From positions 3,968,001-4,032,000 of the forward strand of contig NZ_CP166097.1 in assembly GCF_041228105.1 (NCBI RefSeq): DNA of 64,000 bases, read 5' to 3'. Source of the DNA: Pectobacterium aroidearum (GTDB taxonomy: Bacteria; Pseudomonadota; Gammaproteobacteria; Enterobacterales; Enterobacteriaceae). The position numbers and the translations under genes were made by a program. Positions 29,932-37,962 of the stretch are shown piece after piece. The notes under the pieces are model-generated. The model did not search any database and was not told where the DNA came from. It was given only the letters and a program-made list of their open reading frames with translations. Position 1 is the stretch's first letter, and every line of letters starts with the position of its first letter.

Positions 29932-31128
29932 TTATGGCTGCTTGCCAAATTCACAGCTTAGCGTTGTCCACTTCCTTGCCTGTTCACTTAGCGTAAATCC
30001 CAGCCCCAGACGATCGGATACCCACATCCGCCCATCGCGCAACTCTAGCTGCTCGTTGAAAAGCGGATTCAGCCACTCGAAGTGTTCCAACCAGGGTTCA
30101 ATCGGATAGGCTGCGGCCAGATGCAAATGCACTTCCATCGCAAAGTGCGGTGCCAGCTTACGTCCATGCTTCGCGGCCAAATCCATGATCTTCAGGAAAG
30201 GAGAAATCCCGCCCACACGCGGTGCATCCGGCTGCACAAAATCACTAGCGTTACCGAGGATCAGCTGTTCATGCTCGCGGAAACTGGTCAGCATCTCGCC
30301 AGTGGCAATCGGCGTATCCAGCGCCGCTGTCAGCGCCGCATGGCCTTCCACGTCGTAGGCGTCCAGCGGCTCTTCAATCCAGATCAGGTTAAAGGCTTCC
30401 ATCTTTCTCCCCATTCGAATCGCCGTTTCGCGATCCCACTGCTGATTGGCATCCACCATCAGCGGGAAATCGTCTCCCAGCGCTTCGCGCACTGCTGTGA
30501 GGCGACGGATATCCTCAGCCGTATTTGGCTGCCCGACTTTCAGTTTTATCCCACCGATACCACTTTCACGAGAGATCACGACATTTTTTAATACCTGATC
30601 CAATGGCGTATGCAGGAAGCCGCCGGAGGTGTTGTAGCACTGTACGGAGTCGCGGTGTGATCCCAACAGCTTAGACAAGGGCAAACCTGCCCGCTTGGCT
30701 TTCATGTCCCACAGGGCGATGTCGAGCGGAGAAATTGCCTGCACCGCCATTCCACTGCGGCCAACCGATGCCCCGGCCCACAGCAGCTTGGTATAGATCT
30801 TATCGATATCGTTCGGATCTTCGCCCAACAGGTTATCCGCAATCTCTTTCGCGTGCGCATAAATGCCCTGTCCACCCGCCCGCTTGGAGTAGCTGAACCC
30901 CACGCCTTCAAACCCATCACGACTGCGAATTTCCGCAAAAATAATCGCCACTTCGGTCAGCGGTTTCTGCCTTCCGGTCAGCACTTTCGCATCGCTAACC
31001 GGCGTCGCTAGCGGCAAAAACGCCAGAGAGAGTTTTACCCATTCAATTCGATCGCCCGACTCGGCAGCCGTTCTGACGTTCGTGACTTTCGCATAGCTCA
31101 CCGCCGCTGAATTTGCACTGATGGTCAT
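29932..31128 (-). CDS. L-talarate/galactarate dehydratase (enolase superfamily)
   Basis: The 398-residue protein is nearly identical, as I recall it, to Salmonella TalrD/GalrD (STM3697), which dehydrates L-talarate and galactarate to 5-keto-4-deoxy-glucarate. Catalytic residues fall at the same numbers: KLK with K195 and K197, metal ligands D226 (VDANQQ), E252 (IEEPL) and E278 (TGEML), and H328 (LAPHFAMEVH). It is cytoplasmic and feeds aldarate catabolism, useful to a plant-associated bacterium since galactarate comes from pectin-derived galacturonate. No transporter gene adjoins it here. It is divergent from a LacI-type regulator. Neither gene is between argA and recD in E. coli. Confidence 0.9.
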   Translation of the reverse strand: MTISANSAAVSYAKVTNVRTAAESGDRIEWVKLSLAFLPLATPVSDAKVLTGRQKPLTEVAIIFAEIRSRDGFEGVGFSYSKRAGGQGIYAHAKEIADNLLGEDPNDIDKIYTKLLWAGASVGRSGMAVQAISPLDIALWDMKAKRAGLPLSKLLGSHRDSVQCYNTSGGFLHTPLDQVLKNVVISRESGIGGIKLKVGQPNTAEDIRRLTAVREALGDDFPLMVDANQQWDRETAIRMGRKMEAFNLIWIEEPLDAYDVEGHAALTAALDTPIATGEMLTSFREHEQLILGNASDFVQPDAPRVGGISPFLKIMDLAAKHGRKLAPHFAMEVHLHLAAAYPIEPWLEHFEWLNPLFNEQLELRDGRMWVSDRLGLGFTLSEQARKWTTLSCEFGKQP

Positions 31129-31144
31129 GTCTCACCTCATAAAA

Positions 31145-31158
31145 TGATTGCGCTAACA
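31145..31158. promoter_or_regulatory. Candidate LacI-type operator, imperfect copy
   Basis: TGATTGCGCTAACA repeats the left half (TGATTGCGC) of the perfect palindrome at 31265. It lies 17 bases upstream of the dehydratase ATG, a position suited to repression. Confidence 0.45.
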
Positions 31159-31201
31159 TTCATAAAAAGAAAAGACGATAGCGATAAATGAAGAAAAAAC
31201 A

Positions 31202-31217
31202 TGTAATACAGATCACA
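31202..31217. promoter_or_regulatory. Candidate CRP site
   Basis: TGTAATACAGATCACA matches TGTGA-N6-TCACA with one mismatch. It sits in the divergent spacer of a sugar-acid catabolic gene, where catabolite control is expected. Confidence 0.5.
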
Positions 31218-31264
31218 TAATAATCATTACCACGATAAAATCGTTCATTAATCGCCATCATTAA

Positions 31265-31278
31265 TGATTGCGCAATCA
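31265..31278. promoter_or_regulatory. Candidate LacI-type operator, perfect palindrome
   Basis: TGATTGCGCAATCA is a perfect 14-bp palindrome with a central CG, as in operators of the LacI/GalR family. It lies between the divergent dehydratase and regulator genes. A second dyad, ACGAT-AAA-ATCGT (31232-31244), is nearby. The whole 327-base spacer is AT-rich and I see no ORF in it. Confidence 0.55.
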
Positions 31279-31455
31279 CCACGAAAAGTAAGAGGATATA
31301 ACAGAAATACCGCGTAGCTAGGCCAGAGGCCAACCCAAAAAAGCGAAACAATTCGGCGGGTTGCCAGAGATACAGGCGACTGGAAAACCGATATGCCATC
31401 AACGATAATCCGACGACATGTAAATGCGCGCGCAGCCTCAGAAGGGAACCCGTGA

Positions 31456-32478
31456 TTGAAACGCGATAAGAACGCCAGCAGCACTCCACCGCGAGCCCCC
31501 ACGCTTGAAGATGTCGCACGTGCCGCAGGCATTTCACCCATGACCGTCAGCCGCGCGTTGAACAACCCGAAGATTGTGCGAGCGGAAACCGTAAACAGGG
31601 TGATGGAAGCCGTCCGCGCTACGGGCTACATCCCCAACATGTTAGCGGGCGGATTGGCTTCCAGACGCAGTAAGCTGATTGCCGTCGTGGTGCCGCAGAT
31701 CAATAACAACATGTTCGTTGATACCGTTCAGGCGATAAGCGATGAGCTGGCAGCTCGCGGTTACCACATGCTGCTGTGCGTCGCGGGCTATACCAATGAA
31801 TCCGAGGCGGAGCTTGTCGCCACCCTGCTTTCTCGTCGCCCGGACGGCATCGTCCTCACCGGTATTCACCACACGCCCGAACTCAAACGTCTTCTGCTTA
31901 ACGCCACGATTCCCGTTGTTGAAATCTGGGATCTCACACCAACGCCGCTCGATATGCTAGTTGGTTTTTCCCATGAAAGTATCGGGAACACTATCGGGCA
32001 TTATTTACTGGGTAAAGGACATTCGCGCTTCGGTCTGGTGTGGACAGAAGACACGCGTGCCGGACTGCGTAAGAAAGGGATTTACGACGTCATACAAAAA
32101 CAACCGGGCAGTCATGTACGTGAGGCCATCGCTCCCTGGCCCGCCACACTGGCACTCGGGCGACAGGGGTTGAACGATCTTCTCGCCGATGGCGAGAATT
32201 TTGACGCCATTATTTGCAGTTCCGATACGCTGGCGCAGGGCGTAATGATCGAAGCCGCAGCCAGAGGATTAGCGGTGCCGAAGAAACTGGCAGTGATGGG
32301 ATTTGGCGATCTCGATTTCGCCGCTCACAGCATACCGAGCATTACCACCGTCAGGATCGATCGCTGGAAAATCGGCACCGATGCAGCAGCAATGCTGGCG
32401 GAAAAGATTGAGGGGAAAAGCATGCCCTCCCCCATCGTGGATATTGGGTTTTCACTGATTGAGCGCGAATCTGCCTGA
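31456..32478 (+). CDS. LacI-family transcriptional regulator
   Basis: The 340-residue protein has an N-terminal HTH, PTLEDVARAAGISPMTVSRALN, with the hinge YIPNMLAGGLASRRS and a periplasmic-binding-protein-like effector domain ending MGFGDLDFAAHSIPSITTVR. It resembles the gluconate repressor GntR subgroup. Translation appears to start at a TTG (31456) about 9 bases after GAAGGGA; no in-frame ATG fits the HTH. Being divergent from the talarate/galactarate dehydratase, it probably controls that gene in response to a sugar acid. The inducer is inferred only. Confidence 0.88.
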   Translation: MKRDKNASSTPPRAPTLEDVARAAGISPMTVSRALNNPKIVRAETVNRVMEAVRATGYIPNMLAGGLASRRSKLIAVVVPQINNNMFVDTVQAISDELAARGYHMLLCVAGYTNESEAELVATLLSRRPDGIVLTGIHHTPELKRLLLNATIPVVEIWDLTPTPLDMLVGFSHESIGNTIGHYLLGKGHSRFGLVWTEDTRAGLRKKGIYDVIQKQPGSHVREAIAPWPATLALGRQGLNDLLADGENFDAIICSSDTLAQGVMIEAAARGLAVPKKLAVMGFGDLDFAAHSIPSITTVRIDRWKIGTDAAAMLAEKIEGKSMPSPIVDIGFSLIERESA

Positions 32479-32521
32479 CGTTAATATCTAATCAAAACAG
32501 TTCATTATAAGCAGCATGCTC

Positions 32522-34381
32522 TCAAGAACGTGCCATTAACGCGCTAATTCGCTCTTCCAAACCGCTATAGCGCTGCGTTGGCGTCTTCACCGCACGACAG
32601 AGGATCCTGATGTCGGTATAGAGAGATAAACGCTGGCGTGCACGGGTGATGGCGGTATACACCAACTCCCTCGTCAGCACCGGCAAATAGTGGTTAGGCA
32701 ACACCAGCGCGGTATGATCGAACTCCGACCCTTGCGATTTATGTACCGTCATCGCATAGGCCGTTTCGTGCGGCGGCAAACGGCTTGGCGTGACGTCTTT
32801 GGTTTCGCCATTCGGCAAGGGGAAAAACACGCGTAGTTCACCGCTTTCCCCCGTCATGGCGATACCAATATCGCCATTGAAGAGGCCCAATGCGGCATCA
32901 TTCCGTTCAATCATGACTGGGCGGCCGGGATACCAGCGGTTAAGCGGATTACGACTGCGCTGAATCAGCCCAGCCTGATGCAAAGCCTGCTCGATGCGCT
33001 GATTCAGCCCTGCTACACCAAACGGCCCTTCGCGCAGCGCGCACAGCTGGCGATAGCGCTGGAAGGCAAGCAGCACAGCATCCGGCGAGGCTCCCGCAGC
33101 AATCAGTTGCAGATAATCGCGATACCCTTCAACACACTGTGCCAGCATGGCCTGATACTCTTCAGCCTCAGCTAATGGACTACAGGTGATATCAGCAAAC
33201 TTGCCATTCAGCACCGCACGCACGCGAACATCATCGCCGCCGTTCACGGCCAGCGCCAGTTGGCCAATACCGGAATGCGGATCGAAACGGTAGCTCCGGC
33301 GCAACAGACAGATACTGTCACTGACCGTCGCCTGTCCTTCAGGACCACTTTCATCCAATTTACAGCCCGTCAGCCGCTGCAGTTGCTGCGCCCGCGCGCG
33401 GCTATAGCCCGCCTCGGCAAAACGACAGATATCTCCCAGTACTGCTCCCGCCTCGACGGACGCCAGCTGATCGCGATCGCCAAGAAAGATAATTCTGGCG
33501 TGTGGCGGAAGCGCAGCGATCACATTCGCCATCATCGGCAGATCGACCATCGACGCCTCATCCACAATCAGCACATCCAGATGCAGCGGATTGTCCTGAT
33601 GGTGACGCAGGCGCTGACTATCCGTCACCGCGCCCAACAGTCGATGCAGCGTCGTCGCCTCTTGCGGGAACGCTTCCCGCTGTTGAGGTTCCACAGACAG
33701 ACGGTGCAGAGCCTGCCCCAGCGACTCCGTTAGCCGCGCAGCCGCTTTCCCGGTCGGCGCGGCTAATTGAATACGTAACGCCTCTCCCGTATTCAGCTCA
33801 ATCAGCGCCGCCAACAGCCTGGCGACCGTCGTGGTTTTCCCCGTCCCCGGTCCGCCGGAAATAATCGCAATGCGGCGCGTCAATGCGACAGCAGCGGCCA
33901 CCTTCTGCCAGTCAACCTCTTCGCCCGTGTCAGGAAACAGCCGCTCCAGAACCGATCGGATCGCAGGTTCATCAATCGATATCGTATCGCGCTCGCTGGC
34001 GATAAACCGCGCTACACGCCCCTCACTCTGCCAGCTACGCTGTAAATACAGTTTTTCTCCTTGCAGCACCAGCGGCGTTGACGTCGTGCCGTCACTGACA
34101 GCATCAGACGCCAACAAACGCTGTTGCCATGCAGAAACCGTGTTTAACCCTGCCTCCGTAAGCAGCTGCTGCGCCAACTCAGGATCGCGGCCGTCAAACA
34201 GCGTCTGTGCCTGCAAATTCTCCAGCGGTAAACACACATGTCCCGCGCCCGAATGCGCGCTAAGACAAGCGGCGGCTAGTAGCAGATCGGGCTGCGTCTC
34301 ATCCGCCAGCATTCTGGCAAACTGAATATCCAACGGGCGCAGCAGCCGTCGCGCCAGTGCCGTTTCAAGTAAGGCAATCAT
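32522..34381 (-). CDS. recD: RecBCD subunit RecD, 5'-3' helicase
   Basis: RecD is the fast 5'-3' helicase of the RecBCD double-strand-break repair and exonuclease complex, and its state changes at Chi. The 619-residue protein (E. coli 608) has Walker A GGPGTGKT at 176-183, DVLIVDEASMVDLPMM (motif II), GDRDQLASVEAGAVLGD (III) and TVHKSQGSEFDHTALVLP (V). The ATG overlaps the recB stop by 4 bases (ATGA). It is convergent with the LacI regulator gene. Confidence 0.97.
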   Translation of the reverse strand: MIALLETALARRLLRPLDIQFARMLADETQPDLLLAAACLSAHSGAGHVCLPLENLQAQTLFDGRDPELAQQLLTEAGLNTVSAWQQRLLASDAVSDGTTSTPLVLQGEKLYLQRSWQSEGRVARFIASERDTISIDEPAIRSVLERLFPDTGEEVDWQKVAAAVALTRRIAIISGGPGTGKTTTVARLLAALIELNTGEALRIQLAAPTGKAAARLTESLGQALHRLSVEPQQREAFPQEATTLHRLLGAVTDSQRLRHHQDNPLHLDVLIVDEASMVDLPMMANVIAALPPHARIIFLGDRDQLASVEAGAVLGDICRFAEAGYSRARAQQLQRLTGCKLDESGPEGQATVSDSICLLRRSYRFDPHSGIGQLALAVNGGDDVRVRAVLNGKFADITCSPLAEAEEYQAMLAQCVEGYRDYLQLIAAGASPDAVLLAFQRYRQLCALREGPFGVAGLNQRIEQALHQAGLIQRSRNPLNRWYPGRPVMIERNDAALGLFNGDIGIAMTGESGELRVFFPLPNGETKDVTPSRLPPHETAYAMTVHKSQGSEFDHTALVLPNHYLPVLTRELVYTAITRARQRLSLYTDIRILCRAVKTPTQRYSGLEERISALMARS

Positions 34382-37300
34382 GAGGGAATTCCTGTATCAG
34401 CATCGTCAGGCGTCTTTCCCTTGAAGAGCGTATCAAGCCCGAAAACAAATTCAGCGGAGGGACGACAAGCAAAGATGCCATTGCCGGGGTGAGATTCCTC
34501 AACGCCGCGTAAAAACAGATAAAACACGCCGCCAAAATGGCGCTCATAGTCGTAATCCGCAATGCGGTGACGGAGATAGCGATGCAAGGCCAGCGTGTAG
34601 AGCTGATATTGCAGGTCATAGCGGTGTTCGGCCATCGACTGCATCATGGCTGTCTGGGTGTACGCACTGGCATCAGGGCCAAGCCAATTGGATTTGTAGT
34701 CCAGCAGGTAATAGCGCCCTTCCCAGCGGAACACCAGATCGATAAACCCCTTCAGCATACCTTTCACCTGCTGAAAAGAGAGTGCCGGACAGCGAGCAGA
34801 TAGCGGATCGTGATGCTTTGCCAGCCGATCCAACTGCGCCGCCTGTATCGGTGCCTCGATCGGGATATAAAACTGCAATTCAGCCTGCTTATCTGCATTA
34901 TCCAGCGCCGATAGCGTAATCCCCTGTTCGTTAAGCGGCGTCTGCAAAAGCGTATCCATCCACGCCTTCAACACCGGTTGCCAGTGGGCTTCAAACCCCT
35001 GTAGCTGCAACTGCTCGGTCAGCCAGCCATCATCAACGGGTTGAGTGAAATCCAGCGTTTCAAACAGGCTATGTAAAAACGTCCCCGGACTTGCGCCGCG
35101 CGGGAACGTATGTGGCGTCAGTTGAGTTTCATCCCCTTCCTGACGCTCGCCTATCGCCTCAATATCCAGACGCGGAACCAGATCCTGCGCGCCTGCGGAA
35201 CCATGTTGCTGAAGCCCTGAATAGCTGGTGACTCGCCAGCCATCGCGCAGCTGGCGTTCAATGTGGCGAGCCCGTAGCTCCGCCAATTCTGGTCTATCCG
35301 GCTGCCAGCGCTGTTCTTCCGTTGCCTGTAACGGTGTTAATGCAACACCGTCACCGACCATGCCTTCCAGCTCGCTAACCAACGTGGCAGCCTCAGCTTC
35401 TTTACCACGCTGGAGTAAATAACCCAGCGCGCTCTGGTGCATATCGCTGCTACCGTCTTTCTTACGTGACCGCTGAATCGGTGCGACGCCGACGCTACAG
35501 TGATAAATAGAACGGGTCAGCGCGACATACAACAAACGTAAATCTTCCGCCAGCCGCTCTTCTTCCGCCAGCGTCTGGCTTTCTTCATGATTTTGCAGAT
35601 CCAACACGGCCTGATAGCTCTCGCGATCGTGATAAATACCCTGATCCTGCACGCGGAAGTGGCTAATGAAAGGCAACCACACCAGCGGATATTCCAGCCC
35701 TTTCGATTTATGGATCGTCACGATCTGCACCAGATGGCGATCGCTTTCCAGACGCAGTTGCTGGTTCTCTGCCTGCGGATTCGGCTGAACAATCTGTTGC
35801 GATAGCCAGCGCACCAGCGCGTGTTCACTATCGAGCGTTGCCGAGGCATCCTGCAACAACTCACCGATATGCAGAATATCGGTGAGACGGCGTTCCCCTT
35901 CCGCGCTCGCCAGCAGGTTCTCCGCCAATTGATGGCGACTCATCAGTGCACGCAGCATGGGCAGTACGCCTTTCTGACGCCACAACGCGCGATAACCCGC
36001 AAATTCATCTACTAGCGCATCCCACGCGGTTTCGCTTTGCCCTAATGCATCAACCTGTCCGGCATCCAACCCCATCAGAGCCGTCGCCATCGCGCTGCGT
36101 AACGTGCGCTCCTGCTCTGGAGCCAGCACCGCCTGCAACAACCACAACATATCGCTGGCTTCCGGCGTACTGAATACGCTGTCGCGATTGGACAGATACA
36201 CCGAAGGTATAGACAAACGGCTCAGCGCATCACGAACCAGCGAGGCTTCACGTCGGCTACGCACCAGCACACTCATGTCGGATGCCTTGACCAAACGCCG
36301 GGAATCATCGGTAACCAACCAGGCTTCATTACGCTGGCTGGCGGCGAGCCAGTCACGAATCTGCGCCGCACACTGGCGCGCCATCCGCTGCTGGTAATCC
36401 CCTATGCCAATCGGTTCTGAACCCGTTAGCCAGAATTGCAGTGCAGGCTGCGGCTTCCCGGCAACCTCAAACACCAAACCGCGCTTAGATTCGGCAGGCT
36501 TGACCGGTAGGAACGGGATGTTTTGAAAAATAAAAGGATATTCGAGGCGTTCAAATAGACGATTAACGCCATGTACCATCTGGTGTGACGATCGCCAGTT
36601 CGTGCCCAGCGTATAATGTGCAGCCACTTCTCCGCGCGCGTGCATATAGGTAAAAATATCCGCACCGCGAAACGCATAAATAGCCTGCTTAGGATCACCG
36701 ATCAACAGCAGCCCACACTGCGGCTGCCCGACATACAGCGTCCGAAAAATACGGTACTGCTGGGGGTCGGTATCCTGAAATTCATCGATCATCGCCACCG
36801 GATAGCGTTCGCGAATGGCGCTGGCAAGCCGTTCCCCGCCCGGCTGTTGCAGCGCAACATCCAGACGGCTCAGCAGATCGTCAAACCCTAGCTCTGCACG
36901 CTGCCGCTTTTCCTCACTCACTGACTCTCGGATTGCCGACAGTGCACGCACAATCACTAAATCACGCAGTGACAGCGGTGTGGCGAGCAGCCGGTCTGTT
37001 TCCTCAAAAAGGGCATGAACGGGCGGTTCTCCTTTCTTCGTCTTTTCAATGAGCGCTTGCTGGGAAAACCGTACCAGATCCTTCGGCAGTTGGTAATCCA
37101 GCGTCGGCTGCTGCTCTGCCCACTGCGTGACTTTCTGTAGCCAGTTGGGTAGATGCTTACTGCTGTAGCTGCGTTTATCGACGCCAGAAGCACTAATCAA
37201 CGCTTCCAGGTCCGCTGCTGACGCCAGCCAGCATTGTTTATACGCGTCGATCGTCGCCACGATCTTATCGTGCCGACTCTGCAGCGTTTCATCCTCTTCT

Positions 37301-37962
37301 GGCATCAAGCGAAATGCAGGCGCTTCACCGTGCAGATAGGGAGCCAGATCGGCCAGCAGGTTTTCCGGCCCTTTCCACTCCAGACCGACAATACGTGCGA
37401 CCTCTACCGGCAACGGATAGCAATAACGACGCCAAAAGTCGGCGCAGGCCTGACGGCGCAGTGGCTGCTCATCTTCTATCAGCACCTGTTCAAAAAGCAC
37501 ACCAGACTCAAACGCATTGGTACTGAGCATACGCTGGCAGAAACCATGGATCGTGTAGATCGCCGCCTCGTCCATTTGTCGTTCGGCCGCCAGCAAGACG
37601 TCAGCCGCATCGCGATGGTCAGAAATCTCCGCCAGCAATTGTGCTAGCGAAGCATCTTTAGGCTTCTCCGACTCTTCACCCTGCGCGCTTTTACGCAGGC
37701 AGGCGATGCGTAAAGCGTGGATTCTGGCTCGAATACGTTCCCGCAGTTCTTCGGTCGCCGCCTCCGTAAAGGTCACAACCAGAATTTCCTCGACCAGTAG
37801 CGGACGTGGGTAAGCTGCTTGCTTACCCAGCCCCAGTAGCAGGCGCAGGTAGAGCGCCGCCAGCGTATAGGTTTTCCCTGTTCCGGCCGACGCCTCAATC
37901 AGCCGCTCCCCCAGGAGCGGCAACGTCATGACGTCTAATGATTGCGGCGCGGCGCTGTTCAT
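34378..37962 (-). CDS. recB: RecBCD subunit RecB, 3'-5' helicase and nuclease
   Basis: RecB carries the 3'-5' helicase, the single nuclease centre and the RecA-loading activity. The 1194-residue protein has Walker A ASAGTGKT at 24-31, AMIDEFQDTDPQQYRIF (motif II) and TIHKSKGLEYPLVWLPF (V). The C-terminal nuclease motif YLLDYKSNWLG is near residue 1090. It overlaps ptrA upstream and recD downstream by 4 bases each, so the three are translationally coupled. Length fits E. coli RecB (1180). Confidence 0.97.
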   Translation of the reverse strand: MNSAAPQSLDVMTLPLLGERLIEASAGTGKTYTLAALYLRLLLGLGKQAAYPRPLLVEEILVVTFTEAATEELRERIRARIHALRIACLRKSAQGEESEKPKDASLAQLLAEISDHRDAADVLLAAERQMDEAAIYTIHGFCQRMLSTNAFESGVLFEQVLIEDEQPLRRQACADFWRRYCYPLPVEVARIVGLEWKGPENLLADLAPYLHGEAPAFRLMPEEDETLQSRHDKIVATIDAYKQCWLASAADLEALISASGVDKRSYSSKHLPNWLQKVTQWAEQQPTLDYQLPKDLVRFSQQALIEKTKKGEPPVHALFEETDRLLATPLSLRDLVIVRALSAIRESVSEEKRQRAELGFDDLLSRLDVALQQPGGERLASAIRERYPVAMIDEFQDTDPQQYRIFRTLYVGQPQCGLLLIGDPKQAIYAFRGADIFTYMHARGEVAAHYTLGTNWRSSHQMVHGVNRLFERLEYPFIFQNIPFLPVKPAESKRGLVFEVAGKPQPALQFWLTGSEPIGIGDYQQRMARQCAAQIRDWLAASQRNEAWLVTDDSRRLVKASDMSVLVRSRREASLVRDALSRLSIPSVYLSNRDSVFSTPEASDMLWLLQAVLAPEQERTLRSAMATALMGLDAGQVDALGQSETAWDALVDEFAGYRALWRQKGVLPMLRALMSRHQLAENLLASAEGERRLTDILHIGELLQDASATLDSEHALVRWLSQQIVQPNPQAENQQLRLESDRHLVQIVTIHKSKGLEYPLVWLPFISHFRVQDQGIYHDRESYQAVLDLQNHEESQTLAEEERLAEDLRLLYVALTRSIYHCSVGVAPIQRSRKKDGSSDMHQSALGYLLQRGKEAEAATLVSELEGMVGDGVALTPLQATEEQRWQPDRPELAELRARHIERQLRDGWRVTSYSGLQQHGSAGAQDLVPRLDIEAIGERQEGDETQLTPHTFPRGASPGTFLHSLFETLDFTQPVDDGWLTEQLQLQGFEAHWQPVLKAWMDTLLQTPLNEQGITLSALDNADKQAELQFYIPIEAPIQAAQLDRLAKHHDPLSARCPALSFQQVKGMLKGFIDLVFRWEGRYYLLDYKSNWLGPDASAYTQTAMMQSMAEHRYDLQYQLYTLALHRYLRHRIADYDYERHFGGVFYLFLRGVEESHPGNGIFACRPSAEFVFGLDTLFKGKTPDDADTGIPS

